A stretch of DNA of 64,000 nucleotides from Paraburkholderia sprentiae WSM5005 (GCF_001865575.2 NZ_CP017563.2:310001-374000), one strand, 5' to 3'. Shown: positions 18,721 through 28,440, numbered from the stretch's first letter. Notes: generated by a model from the sequence alone, not told the origin. Translations and numbers: made by a program.

Positions 18721-19026
18721 ATGTCGACTCAAGACTATGCGCCCTATCGCGGCTGCGATATCGAGGTTCACGTCTCGCTGTCCCGATCGCACGGGCTCGG
18801 CGGCAAATATCGCCGCTTCCGGGTGTCGTGGACGGTGACCATGCCCGGCGATCCGCCTCGCGAACTGGCGAATCTGCCGGAGCAGTTCGATTTTCTCACT
18901 GAGCACGAAGCGTTCAAATACGGAGAAAACCGCGCGCATACGTTCATCGACTCTATTCTGTCGACGCCGTCGCGACGACGGCGGCTCGGCGATAGGCGCC
19001 CGCGGCCCGAGGCACGTACGGGTTGA
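18721..19026 (+). CDS. Small conserved hypothetical protein
   Basis: This 101-residue protein has a well-formed ribosome site (GGGAGAAAGGAA directly before the ATG) and coding-like third positions. The chain has alternating beta-type stretches (CDIEVHVSLSRS, RRFRVSWTV) and then EQFDFLTEHEAFKYGENRAHTFIDSIL, with an arginine-rich tail. Small proteins of this look are common in Burkholderia, but I cannot assign a family name with confidence. No signal peptide or membrane helix is present. Confidence 0.6.
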   Translation: MSTQDYAPYRGCDIEVHVSLSRSHGLGGKYRRFRVSWTVTMPGDPPRELANLPEQFDFLTEHEAFKYGENRAHTFIDSILSTPSRRRRLGDRRPRPEARTG

Positions 19027-19319
19027 GGCCGGCGGATGCTCCCGCCAGGTCGTTGTGCGCATGATGGCGAGTTTGCTTCAGCACGGCTAGCTCGCTTCAC
19101 CCGACTTGCGCATCGGCATGGTCCATCCATGCACGCCTCAACAGTGACCGAAGGCCCCCGGCGACTGCCTGCCGCGCTCGAGGCACGGCGGAAAAGTCTC
19201 GTAAGGGTATCCACCATGTGTACGGTCGGAGTCCTTGTCTTTACTCTTCTAGACTTGTCATACAACCAGCGCCCTGCCGATTCGCGCGCACCTATAACTA
19301 TCTGTCTGGAGGGGACTCG

Positions 19320-21353
19320 ATGTCCAAGCTTTCGTTCGATCTTGATAAAAATGCACCCGCAACGGGCGACTCCTTGCGCATGTCGCGCCGTGGATTCATC
19401 GGGCTTGGAAGCGCACTAGCGGGCAGCGCGCTGCTGCAAGCCTGCGGTGGGGGCAGTAGCGTGTCCGCTCCCGCGGGAAGCACCAGTTCTGCGCCCGGGA
19501 CCGGAAGCACGCCGCCAACGGCTGCCGCCGACCCGATCTGGGGCCCCAATGGCTCAGCGACGAACATCATCAATGCGCTGCAGAAAGTCGCCCAGAGTGC
19601 GTTCCCGGCCGTCGATTTCCAGGTCGAACAGTACGGTGCGCAACCGTGCGCGGTCATCGCACAGGCCAGCCCCTATACCGGTACTTCATCGCCCGTGAGT
19701 ACCGGTGCCGGCGCGACCAACGCACCGGGATCGGTGGATTCACGTCCCGCGTTCCTCGCGGCAATCGCCGCATGCAATGCAGCCGGTGGCGGCCGGGTCG
19801 TCGTGCCGGCGGGCACGTGGTATTGCGCGGGCCCCATCGTGCTGCAGAGCAACGTCAACTTCCACCTGAGTGCGAACTGCACGATCTATTTCAGCCCAAA
19901 CCCTGCCGATTATGCGAAGGACGGTCCCGTCGACTGTGGCGCTAACGGCAAGCTTTTCTACAGCCGCTGGCAGGCAAACGACTGCCTGAACTTCGGCGCG
20001 CCCGTGTACGCACGAAACGCCAACAATATTGCGCTGACTGGCGAAGGCCCGACATCGGTGTTGAACGGTCAGGCAATGACGCCGTTCGCCGGAAGCGGAA
20101 ACACGAGCACCTGCTGGTGGACCTACAAGGGCACCAGCGGCGCGTACGGCTGCGCGGGGTCGTCCACGCCGTCGCAGGCCTATTCGAACCCGAACAACGC
20201 CGATCTGAAGGTGGTCGCCCCCAATCTTTCGGCCGCCCTCTACACGCTATTGACCAATCCCGCTACGCCGTGGCAGCAAGACCAGAACTACCTGCCGGCG
20301 CTCTCGGAAGCGGGCGTGCCAGTCGCGCAGCGAATCTTTGGTCTCGGCCACTATCTGCGGCCGTGTATGGTCGAGTTCATCGGTTGCACGAACGTGCTGA
20401 TGGAGAACTACCGAACCAACAATACGCCGTTCTGGCAGCACCACCCCACCGACTGCACGAACGTCGTGATTCGTGACGTGACAGCCGACAGCATTGGGCC
20501 GAACAACGACGGCTTCGATCCCGACGCCTGCAACACGGTGCTGTGCGACAACGTAACGTTCAACACGGGCGACGACTGCATCGCGATCAAGTCAGGCAAG
20601 GACCTCGACACGGAGTACGGACCCGCGCAGAACCATGTGATCCAGAACTGCATGATGAACAGCGGTCACGGCGGCATTACGCTCGGCAGCGAGATGGGTG
20701 GCGGCGTGCAGAACATCTACGCACGCAATCTGACCATGCTCAATCAGTTCTGGGCAACGAATTCGCTGAACATCGCTATCCGTATCAAGACGAATATGAA
20801 CCGCGGGGGCTACGTCAAGAACTTCTATGTGAATGGGGTGACGCTTCCGCACGGGGTGAGCCTCACGGGCGGCGGCTACGGCAGCAAGTTGCTGGCCGGC
20901 AGTCCGATCAACAGCACCGTGCCCATCGGCGTCGCCACCGCAACCGCTGCTAACCCGTCCGCGTCTCAAGGCGGTCTGATTACGTTTGATTGCGATTACC
21001 AGCCTGCTGCCGATGCCATCCGCACTCGCCCTGCGCTGGTGGACAACGTCAACATCACAAACGTCAATGCCTCGAACGTGACATTGGGCAGCACGACCGG
21101 CTCCTGTTTCCAGGCCATCGTTGCACAAGGTCCAGTGGCGTTCGACTACAACGGCCCGGCGCCCGCGCCGACGGTACCCGCAATCACGGGCGTGACGATT
21201 TCCAACTGTAACTTCGGCACGCCTGCGGCCGCAGGCCCCGCGAGCGCCAGCACGCCCGGCCCGATCTACCTGTACAACGTGCACGACATCACGTTGCAGA
21301 ACGTGATCATCGCTGGGCAGACGCTGAATCAGACGCTGTCGGATCCGCGTTAA
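19320..21353 (+). CDS. GH28 polygalacturonase-like Tat lipoprotein
   Basis: This 677-residue protein begins MSKLSFDLDK and carries a Tat signal (SRRGFIGLGSALAGSALL) with a lipobox ending in QACGGG. The rest is a right-handed beta-helix glycoside hydrolase of family 28: NNDGFDP (D397), GDDCIAIKSG (D418/D419), SGHGGITLGSE (H450) and RIKTNM (R488, K490) match the family's catalytic and binding motifs in order. It should hydrolyse pectin or polygalacturonate at the cell surface, supporting a plant-associated lifestyle. It is longer than usual, with inserts before the catalytic core. The ATG at 19320 has GGAGGGG upstream; the longer frame from 19218 lacks the Tat start. Its N-terminal design matches that of the hydrolase at 7463-9244. 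Confidence 0.85.
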   Translation: MSKLSFDLDKNAPATGDSLRMSRRGFIGLGSALAGSALLQACGGGSSVSAPAGSTSSAPGTGSTPPTAAADPIWGPNGSATNIINALQKVAQSAFPAVDFQVEQYGAQPCAVIAQASPYTGTSSPVSTGAGATNAPGSVDSRPAFLAAIAACNAAGGGRVVVPAGTWYCAGPIVLQSNVNFHLSANCTIYFSPNPADYAKDGPVDCGANGKLFYSRWQANDCLNFGAPVYARNANNIALTGEGPTSVLNGQAMTPFAGSGNTSTCWWTYKGTSGAYGCAGSSTPSQAYSNPNNADLKVVAPNLSAALYTLLTNPATPWQQDQNYLPALSEAGVPVAQRIFGLGHYLRPCMVEFIGCTNVLMENYRTNNTPFWQHHPTDCTNVVIRDVTADSIGPNNDGFDPDACNTVLCDNVTFNTGDDCIAIKSGKDLDTEYGPAQNHVIQNCMMNSGHGGITLGSEMGGGVQNIYARNLTMLNQFWATNSLNIAIRIKTNMNRGGYVKNFYVNGVTLPHGVSLTGGGYGSKLLAGSPINSTVPIGVATATAANPSASQGGLITFDCDYQPAADAIRTRPALVDNVNITNVNASNVTLGSTTGSCFQAIVAQGPVAFDYNGPAPAPTVPAITGVTISNCNFGTPAAAGPASASTPGPIYLYNVHDITLQNVIIAGQTLNQTLSDPR

Positions 21354-21360
21354 ATACGCT

Positions 21361-21394
21361 CTCATGACGGGGTGTTTTGCAACTCCGTCATGAG
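21361..21394. terminator. Inverted repeat between convergent genes
   Basis: CTCATGACGG (21361-21370) and CCGTCATGAG (21385-21394) form a perfect 10-base inverted repeat with a 14-base loop. It starts eight bases after the GH28 stop and overlaps the last codons of the convergent EAL-domain gene. The position suggests a shared bidirectional terminator, although neither side has a long T-run. Confidence 0.4.
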
Positions 21395-24178
21395 GCTTGC
21401 CGCGTAGGCCGGAATACTTGCCGCCGGCTGTGGGGCGGCGAAGTAGTATCCCTGAACGGTCTCGCAGCCGGCCTGGGCAAGGAAAGCCAATTGCTCTACC
21501 CGCTCGACGCCTTCCGCGACGACTTCGAAGCGCAGCTTGCGGGCCAGGGCGATGATCGCACCGATAATGGTCTCATCCGCACGACTGGTGCCAATGCCGC
21601 GAATGAACGACATGTCGATCTTCAGACGGTCAGCATGGAAGGTGCGCAGGTAAGACAGACTCGAATAACCGGCGCCAAAGTCGTCGATCGCGATGGACAC
21701 GCCAAGGTCGTGCAGGGCACGCAAGGTGGGCAGCGCGCCCGGTGCAACCAACCCGCCTTCGGTAATCTCCAGTTCCAGACGGTCTGCGGCCAATTGCGAC
21801 GCGGCGAGAGCGCGACCCACGACGCTGCCGAAATCGCTGGAAGCAAGCTGGCTGGGCGACACGTTGACCGACATGCGCAGCCCCGGCAGAACTTCCTCCC
21901 AGCGCTTTGCCTGTGCACAGGCGGTTTGCAGCGCCCATTCGCCGATTGACGCAATCAAACCAATGTCTTCGGCCAAGGGTATGAACGTCGTTGGGCTGAC
22001 CGTACCGAAGTCCGCGTCGTGCCAACGGATCAGCGCCTCGACGCCAGTCAGCCGGCAGTGGCGGATGTCCACTTGCGGCTGGTACACCAGCTCGAAGTCG
22101 TTGCGCTCGGCGGCGTTGCGTAGCTTGTGCGATAGCGCGATGCGCTGAGCGGCTGCATCGGCGAGCGCAGGGGAAAATCGCTCGACGCCGTTGCGCCCGC
22201 CTGCCTTGACGCGATACATCGCAAGGTCGGCATGTTTGAGCAAGGTTTCGCAGTCAGTGCCGTCTTGCGGATAGCAGCTGACCCCAATGCTCATCCGGAC
22301 CCGCAGTTGCATGTCGTCGACTTGCACTGGCTCGTTCAGCGTTCGGGTCACGCGCGCCAACAGCGCCGACAGCTCTACATCGTCGGTTGAGCCGTTGAAC
22401 ATCGTCACGAACTCGTCGCCGCCGTATCGGGTCACCACGCCATCCGATCCGACCGATGTCGACAGCCGCCGCGCAACTTCCTGCAACAGGCGATCGCCTG
22501 CGCCGTGGCCCAGGCTGTCGTTGATGTCCTTGAAATGATCGAGGTCGATGAAGAGCAGCGCAAATTCACGCCGCTCGAGAATCGCCGTGTCGATCATTTC
22601 ACGCAGCGTCACGCGGTTCGGCAGATCCGTCAGCGCGTCGCGGCGTGCCTGCCTGAGCAGAAGATCGCGTGATTCGATGAGCTCCGTGAGGTCGCTAACC
22701 ACGCTGATGTGATGCGTCACCTTGTCCGATTCGTCGCTTACCGGTGCGACGTACAGCTGATACCAGAACTCCGCTCCATTCGCGCGCCGGCTTTTCGTCA
22801 GCGTGGTGGCCTCGCGTTTGTCGGCAATGGCCGTACTGATCTGTTCGCGCAATCCAGATGTTTCCGGCCACGCGAAGTGATGACCTTCAATCTGCCGGCG
22901 CGCGCAGCCGGTAATCTTCTCGAATGCCGGGTTGGCGTATTCGACGACGTCGCCATGCGGATCGGGTCGCGTGATGAGCACGCCGTTCCCAATTGCGTCG
23001 AGTGCACGGCTTCGCAGCAATAACGCCAGTTCGGCGCTCTGCTTCTCCGTTACGTCGACGGCCGTGATGAAGCACGCCCGACGGCGGGCGTAAGTGAGGA
23101 AGTGGTACGACAGTTCCACGTAAACCGGCGTGCCGTCGCGGTGTCGATGCCGGCACATACCGGCCGAGCCGCTCCGGGTCGCGGCGGCCAGCAGGGCGCG
23201 CAGATCGTGCAGAAATGACGGCAAATCGGCGGACGCATACAGAGAGGCCATGTCGAGCGAACCTAGCTCACGGCGCGTGCGTCCGTATTGCGATGCGGCG
23301 GCGCGGTTCGCAGCGAGAATCGATAGCGTGTCGACGTCGAAAATCAACATCGCAAGTGGATGATGATAGAAATACTGACGGAAGCGGCGCTCGCTTTCCT
23401 GGGCAATGACGCGTGCGCGCTGCCGTGCGAGCCGGGTGCGATAGTGAGCAACCAACGCATAACAAAACAGAAAACATGCCGCCAGCGCCGTGATTGCAAG
23501 CACGGTCCGCTCGATCACCAGGTGGCGCGTCGCGCTGTCGGCCGCGGCTCTCAGGGAGGCGGTCTGCGCGTCGCGGAGGATCACCAACTGGGCGATGATG
23601 TTGGCCAGCATGCGGTTCGCTTCGAGTAGCTCAGGGCTGTCGACGGTGGCGCGGCCATCCACCATGCGCGCACGTACCGCGATGTCGGCTAGCAGCCACG
23701 CCCAGCGAGCCGTCTCCGCGCGCAGGCGCCTTACTACCCGTTCGCTTCGCGGGTCGCTTGCGTAACTTTCCTCCAGGCGGTCGAAGCAGGTGGCGGCCGA
23801 CACTACACGCGGCACCGGCCACGCGAAAGATGCTACCCGTGCACTGTCGAGTCCCAGCAGGAAGTCGGCGTTCGCCTGGATGTGCACTGCTTGCAGTGTC
23901 TCGATGTCGTCGCGGGCGCGCAGAGCGTGATTGCGCAGCGCGTCGGACCGCTCGTGCCATATAAGCGTGTAACCCATGCCGAGAGCGAAAATGACGAGGC
24001 CAGTCAGCACCAGTGCGATGGTGATGATGAGTTGCCGGTCGACGCGATGTCGCCGCCTCCAGCGGTCAATGACGCCGGCGATGCCTAAGCTCGAAATATA
24101 TTGCATCGATTCACAATCAGCGCGCGCATGGGTAAAGAAACATTGATACTCGACGGCGGCATCGCTGCGCGTCAGCAT
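21362..24178 (-). CDS. Membrane PAS-GGDEF-EAL cyclic-di-GMP protein
   Basis: This is a 938-residue inner-membrane signalling protein. A first membrane helix lies near residues 50-75 (LIITIALVLTGLVIFALGMGY), followed by a helical periplasmic sensor of about 150 residues and a second helix (TVLAITALAACFLFCYALV). Then come two PAS domains, a GGDEF domain (RYGGDEF near residue 586) and an EAL domain (GVEALIRW near 713, with ELEITEG and DDFGAGYSSLSYL). The EAL motifs look complete, so phosphodiesterase activity is likely. The GGDEF active motif is intact, but no RxxD inhibitory site sits five residues before it. The start is uncertain: ATG at 24178 has a weak GGTAA, while ATG at 24106 has no better site. 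It is divergent from a diguanylate cyclase gene. Confidence 0.87.
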   Translation of the reverse strand: MLTRSDAAVEYQCFFTHARADCESMQYISSLGIAGVIDRWRRRHRVDRQLIITIALVLTGLVIFALGMGYTLIWHERSDALRNHALRARDDIETLQAVHIQANADFLLGLDSARVASFAWPVPRVVSAATCFDRLEESYASDPRSERVVRRLRAETARWAWLLADIAVRARMVDGRATVDSPELLEANRMLANIIAQLVILRDAQTASLRAAADSATRHLVIERTVLAITALAACFLFCYALVAHYRTRLARQRARVIAQESERRFRQYFYHHPLAMLIFDVDTLSILAANRAAASQYGRTRRELGSLDMASLYASADLPSFLHDLRALLAAATRSGSAGMCRHRHRDGTPVYVELSYHFLTYARRRACFITAVDVTEKQSAELALLLRSRALDAIGNGVLITRPDPHGDVVEYANPAFEKITGCARRQIEGHHFAWPETSGLREQISTAIADKREATTLTKSRRANGAEFWYQLYVAPVSDESDKVTHHISVVSDLTELIESRDLLLRQARRDALTDLPNRVTLREMIDTAILERREFALLFIDLDHFKDINDSLGHGAGDRLLQEVARRLSTSVGSDGVVTRYGGDEFVTMFNGSTDDVELSALLARVTRTLNEPVQVDDMQLRVRMSIGVSCYPQDGTDCETLLKHADLAMYRVKAGGRNGVERFSPALADAAAQRIALSHKLRNAAERNDFELVYQPQVDIRHCRLTGVEALIRWHDADFGTVSPTTFIPLAEDIGLIASIGEWALQTACAQAKRWEEVLPGLRMSVNVSPSQLASSDFGSVVGRALAASQLAADRLELEITEGGLVAPGALPTLRALHDLGVSIAIDDFGAGYSSLSYLRTFHADRLKIDMSFIRGIGTSRADETIIGAIIALARKLRFEVVAEGVERVEQLAFLAQAGCETVQGYYFAAPQPAASIPAYAASLMTELQNTPS

Positions 24179-24578
24179 CTTTTACCGGCTACTGCGCGCC
24201 GTAACCGGGGTGTTGTCTCCTCGTTGGAGATATCGGCAGAAATACGAAGAACTTAAGAAATGCGCCGCACGAGTCACGCGCCACGAACGCCTCGATGAGA
24301 TTGACGCATGCAATTCCTGGTGTTCATTTGCGCATGCGCGGCTGAGTTTCAATCGAGGCTTCGAGATAGCGCCGCAGGGCGTTGAAGGCGCGTGAGCGCA
24401 CCGGCCTGGCGCCAAGGGCCGGCGACTCATCAGGCGTACAATCGTCGACGCGTACGGGGTGCCACGCTATGGCTAGCTGAATCGCTAACGGCGGGCAGTG
24501 ACGATACGCGCTCCTGTTAAACCGCCGTCCAAAGGCCCGGAGATTCCCGGTCCGGCAGCACTGCGGAGAAAGAGCCAC
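24179..24578. other. Intergenic region between two divergent cyclic-di-GMP genes
   Basis: This 400-base region must serve both promoters. I see no clear sigma-70 pair, no long palindrome and no credible gene in it. Confidence 0.45.
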
Positions 24579-25772
24579 ATGGCCGCAAACATAACGCCCA
24601 ACCAGCTTATTGAACTGATCATCCCAACTATCACGCTGGTCTTTTCGCTCAGCTTTGCGTGTGCATGGGTTTATGACAAGCGGCTGCGCTATCTGCTGTT
24701 TCTCGCCGCTTCATTCAGTGCTTTTGCACTTGGCTCAATAGCGCAGGTCGCGCACTTGCCGGATGAATGGCGATTGAACGCGCTCATATCGGCGAGCTTT
24801 TACGTGCTCAGCACCCAGCTGCTGGCCGAGGGCATCTTGCGCAGGGCGGGGCTTCACTTCCCGGTCTCGATGCACTCATTGACTTTCGCGCTCGTGATGG
24901 GCTGCATGTATTACTTCTCCTATGTCGCGTCGAATCTGCTCGTGCGCATCTACATTCTGAATCTGAACGCCGGGCTGTGGATGTTATTTAGCGCGGCCTG
25001 TCTTCGGAAGCGCTGCAATGGCCGCATCATCAATTACATTCTTTTCTGGGTGCTTCTGATCTGCGGCGTCAGCTTTTTTGTCAGGACGCCGCTCACGGTC
25101 ATTCAGCCATTGCCGCATAGCACCGCACCTTTCGGGCAGACCATTTTCTGGGTCTTGCTGCAGTTGTCGCTCGCATTGATGGGCGCTGTGTTAGGGCTGG
25201 TTCTGCTGGCCGCCGCGATGTCGGACGTGATCGACCGACTCATTCTCGAACGGGACCGCGACTCGCTGACGGACACCCTGAACCGGCGCGCATTCGAACG
25301 GCTGGCGGGGCACCGCATCGCGGATATGAAAAGCTACCCGCTTGCACTCATCGCTTTCGATATCGACAACTTCAAATCCATCAACGATCGTTACGGGCAT
25401 GCGGCCGGTGATGCCGTTCTACGCGAGTTCGGCGCCATCCTGCGGGCCGCGGTGCGCGAAAAGGACGTGGTGGGACGGCTCGGTGGCGAGGAGTTCGTTC
25501 TTCTGCTGCCGGGCACTGACGGGGAGTTCGCGTACCGGATCGCCGAGCGCTTGCGCACCGTACTCGAGTCTTCGCGGTTCGATGAAATCGATGCAGCACT
25601 GTGCGTCACGACGAGTGCGGGCATTGCCCAGTATCGGCCTCGCGAGGCGGTCGCGGCGTTGCTCGCGCGCGCCGATCATCTGCTCTACGCGGCGAAACGG
25701 GCCGGACGGAATCGTGTGCTGACGGAGGCGTCGGGGCAGAGATCGGACGCCTCGACGCTTGATGTCGCCTGA
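24579..25772 (+). CDS. Diguanylate cyclase with N-terminal membrane sensor
   Basis: This 397-residue protein has about six membrane helices (blocks beginning LIELIIPTITLVFSLSF, LLFLAASFSAFALGS, INYILFWVLLICGVSFF and LSLALMGAVLGLVLLAAA), followed by a GGDEF domain starting DSLTDTLNRRAFERL. The active motif is GRLGGEEF. REKD, five residues upstream, is a standard RxxD product-inhibition site, so the enzyme is probably active and feedback-controlled. The ATG at 24579 follows GGAGAAAGAG and begins just before the first helix; the longer frame from 24498 adds an unlikely leader. It probably raises cyclic-di-GMP, opposing the EAL protein next door. Confidence 0.88.
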   Translation: MAANITPNQLIELIIPTITLVFSLSFACAWVYDKRLRYLLFLAASFSAFALGSIAQVAHLPDEWRLNALISASFYVLSTQLLAEGILRRAGLHFPVSMHSLTFALVMGCMYYFSYVASNLLVRIYILNLNAGLWMLFSAACLRKRCNGRIINYILFWVLLICGVSFFVRTPLTVIQPLPHSTAPFGQTIFWVLLQLSLALMGAVLGLVLLAAAMSDVIDRLILERDRDSLTDTLNRRAFERLAGHRIADMKSYPLALIAFDIDNFKSINDRYGHAAGDAVLREFGAILRAAVREKDVVGRLGGEEFVLLLPGTDGEFAYRIAERLRTVLESSRFDEIDAALCVTTSAGIAQYRPREAVAALLARADHLLYAAKRAGRNRVLTEASGQRSDASTLDVA

Positions 25773-26256
25773 GCGGCCGTGAGGGCGGCGAGGTTGGTCA
25801 AACCTTCGAACGCAACCGCGAGGTTACGCACAGCCACATGAAGGCAACGTAGTCGCCCTTCGTGGTCTTTGCGGGTCTTGCCCGGTTCCACGCTTTCCCT
25901 AACCATTGCCGCTTCTCTTTTGCGCTGACCACCGTCGTCGGCGCTGCGGCCCCGTCCCATCCTTCCATCACTTCCTGCTCCCGACCACGTGGCCGCGCCC
26001 AGCGTTCGACGCTCGCCGTCAAGCCTGCTAATTCACGCATTTCCTTCTGACGGCACCTAGTGTCGTTGTGGAGCCTAAATGTAGAATTATGTTAAATACC
26101 GGCAGTAATAGACGATGTTTATGGCAGATTGTTCTATTCTTTGTGAATATTCACAACAATGTGAAACCACCGCTGAGCGGCACATGAAACCGGCGCGAAA
26201 CGGCCGCATGCCGGCTGTCGAGCGACAAAGATAGACCACGCTTCATCAAGGGAAAA
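25773..26256. other. Intergenic region upstream of the autotransporter adhesin
   Basis: This is a 484-base non-coding stretch whose right half (26070-26170) turns AT-rich, as expected for a promoter of a regulated surface protein. A minus-strand frame of 80 codons (25798-26040) has no ribosome site that I can see and no known family. A palindrome inside this region is listed separately. Confidence 0.5.
26141..26156. promoter_or_regulatory. 16-base perfect palindrome upstream of the adhesin gene
   Basis: TTGTGAATATTCACAA is fully self-complementary and is followed by a partial copy (CAATGTGAAA). It lies about 100 bases before the adhesin start in AT-rich sequence, the right place for a dimeric regulator. 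The regulator is not identifiable from this site alone. Confidence 0.45.
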
Positions 26257-28104
26257 ATGCAAAAGTCTCAACCCACTAAAAAGAAAATCTCGTTAGCGGT
26301 TCTGACGGCGCTCGCGCTGTCGGCGGGGGCCGCACAGGCGAACAACTTCGCCATCGGCGGTTCGGACACGACGGCGATGGTCGCGACGCCAGGCGGGCTC
26401 ACCAGCGCGCCGACAGCGACCGCGGGAGCCGGTTCGGTTGCAGTCGCAGGCGCGGACGGCACGAGCCTGAATACGGCACTCGGTCAAAGCGCGACGGCAA
26501 ACGGCGGTTTCGCTACGGCTGTCGGTGATTCGTCGACGGCAACCGGCGCAAACGCTACCGTCGTCGGCGCGATGGCTAAGGCGACCGGCGACAGTTCGGC
26601 AGCCTACGGTGCAAACGCAGTGGCAAACGGACAGAACGCGAGCGCGCTCGGCGTGAATTCGGCGGCGACAGGTTTGAATACGACAGCAGTCGGCAGCGGC
26701 GCAAATGCAGCGGCCGATTACGCCACGGCCGTCGGCGCAGGCGCTGCGGCAAATTCGGCTCAAAGCATTGCAATCGGTACGGGCAGCTCGTCAACCGGCC
26801 TCGGCGCCTTTGCTTCGGGTACGAATGCACTTGCGGATGGTGACGGCGCTGTCGCAGTCGGCCAAAGTGCAAGTTCGACGGGCAAAGGTTCGATTGCACA
26901 AGGCTTGAATGCCGCGGCAACGGGCAACGCAGACACGGGTTCAATCGCAATCGGCATGGATTCGGTCGCCAAGGTCCTGAAGGACACCGACGGGGGTCCG
27001 GTCGCAATCGGCGATAAATCCTACGCTGCGGGCGGCGGCGCTGTGGCAGTCGGTTACGACGCGGGCGCCGCATTCAACGTCGCGACAGCGATGGGTTACC
27101 AGGCGCTGGCAGGCGCCTATTTTTCGACGGCTTTGGGTGCGCAGGCGACGGCAAGCGGCCAATATTCGACGGCCGTAGGCGGTCTCGCGCAAGCCACGCT
27201 CGATAATTCCGTGGCGCTCGGCTACAAGTCGGAAACGTCGAAGGCAGCAGCGAATATCACGGAAGCCGTAGTCAACGGCGTGACGTACGGCGGATTTGCC
27301 GGAACGGCTCCGGTCGGCGTCGTGAGCGTGGGCGGTGTCGGTGCGGAACGTCAGATCACGAATGTCGCGGCCGGCGAAGTGTCGGCAACGAGCACGGATG
27401 CGGTGAACGGTTCGCAGCTTTTCTCGATTGCTTCGCAAGTGTCGGCGCTGACGACCGGCCTCACCGCAGTGAACACGAAAGTCGATGCAGTTAGCACGAA
27501 GGTCGATTCGCTTCCGACGAACGAAACCGGTGGCGTTGTTGCCGGTACGGTCGTTGACGACACGGGCACCGCGGTTGGTACGAATTCGGTCGTCACTGCA
27601 ACGAACGGAACTGCTATCGGCAATGGTTCGAACGTCAGCGGCAATGACGGAACAGCCATCGGCACGAATTCCAAAGTCACCGCAAACAATTCGGTTGCCC
27701 TGGGTGCAAATTCGGTCGCAGACCGGGACAACACGGTTTCGATTGGTGCGCCGGGTGCTGAGCGTCAGCTTACCAACGTTGCAGACGGTACGGCTCCCAC
27801 TGACGGCGTGAATGTGCGCCAGCTCGACGACGCGATCAACGGCGTACGCAATGACATGTCGCGAATCCGCAAGGACGCGGACGCAGGCACCGCATCCGCA
27901 ATTGCCATGGCGAATTTGCCGCAGGCCGTTCTGCCGGGTGAAAAAGTCGTTGCGATGGGCGCAGGCACGTACGGCGGTCAATCCGCCATGGCCGTTGGTC
28001 TGTCGGTTGCAACGCGTAGCTGGATGGTGAAGGGCTCGGTAACGACTGCTGTGTCCGGTCATGGATCCGTCGGCGCGGGAGCGGGCGTGGGTTATCGCTG
28101 GTAA
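26257..28104 (+). CDS. Trimeric autotransporter adhesin (YadA-like, type Vc)
   Basis: This 615-residue surface adhesin has a signal peptide (KKKISLAVLTALALSAGAAQA). A head of about 25 copies of the 14-residue YadA-type repeat (pattern A-x-A-x-G-x-x-S-x-A-x-G) covers about residues 55-330. GAERQITNVAAGEVSATSTDAVNGSQL is a typical neck; a short stalk and a second head-like patch (about 445-495) follow, then a second neck (GAERQLTNVADG). The C-terminal membrane anchor ends in GVGYRW. It should form homotrimers on the outer membrane for attachment or biofilm. It is much smaller than most Burkholderia adhesins of the class. The ribosome site is AAGGGAAAA and a strong terminator follows. Confidence 0.9.
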   Translation: MQKSQPTKKKISLAVLTALALSAGAAQANNFAIGGSDTTAMVATPGGLTSAPTATAGAGSVAVAGADGTSLNTALGQSATANGGFATAVGDSSTATGANATVVGAMAKATGDSSAAYGANAVANGQNASALGVNSAATGLNTTAVGSGANAAADYATAVGAGAAANSAQSIAIGTGSSSTGLGAFASGTNALADGDGAVAVGQSASSTGKGSIAQGLNAAATGNADTGSIAIGMDSVAKVLKDTDGGPVAIGDKSYAAGGGAVAVGYDAGAAFNVATAMGYQALAGAYFSTALGAQATASGQYSTAVGGLAQATLDNSVALGYKSETSKAAANITEAVVNGVTYGGFAGTAPVGVVSVGGVGAERQITNVAAGEVSATSTDAVNGSQLFSIASQVSALTTGLTAVNTKVDAVSTKVDSLPTNETGGVVAGTVVDDTGTAVGTNSVVTATNGTAIGNGSNVSGNDGTAIGTNSKVTANNSVALGANSVADRDNTVSIGAPGAERQLTNVADGTAPTDGVNVRQLDDAINGVRNDMSRIRKDADAGTASAIAMANLPQAVLPGEKVVAMGAGTYGGQSAMAVGLSVATRSWMVKGSVTTAVSGHGSVGAGAGVGYRW

Positions 28105-28117
28105 CGCCTTGTGCGGG

Positions 28118-28145
28118 ACGAGCCCTTGTGAGGGCTCGTTTTTTT
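28118..28145 (+). terminator. Rho-independent terminator of the adhesin gene
   Basis: ACGAGCCC, a six-base loop, GGGCTCGT and then a run of seven T form a textbook intrinsic terminator 14 bases after the adhesin stop codon. Confidence 0.9.
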
Positions 28146-28440
28146 GGTGCGTCAGGCATGGCGTGCAGCGCCGCGGCTGGCGCTATCCGGTCCGCTGTGG
28201 TGGAGGTGTCCATCGAATACCTGGCGACACGACGCACCGAACAAGCTCAAGCGGAGGACCTGCGAGTCTGACGCCGACAGCAAACGCCGGATACGTGATC
28301 CGTACCTCCGGTGTTGTGGGAGGACGGCGGGACAACCCCGTTCCTACCCGATCACAGGTACGCGGATGTAGATCACGAGTCACAAGGTCCGCGGCTGTCC
28401 GTCTGGCAGCCTGCTGCGCGCAAACCGGGGCCCGCTCATT
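28146..28440. other. Non-coding spacer between adhesin and T6SS operon
   Basis: This is the gap between two convergent transcription units. Open frames crossing it have no start signals and no family character. Nothing else is seen. Confidence 0.45.

Noticed and set aside
25798..26040. An 80-codon minus-strand frame upstream of the adhesin
   Set aside because: It has no clear ribosome site, no recognisable domain and only weak codon bias.
26257..28104. Short tandem DNA repeats in the adhesin, considered as a CRISPR-like or satellite array
   Set aside because: The repetition is the degenerate 14-residue YadA head repeat within one open frame; the DNA units are not identical and there are no spacers.
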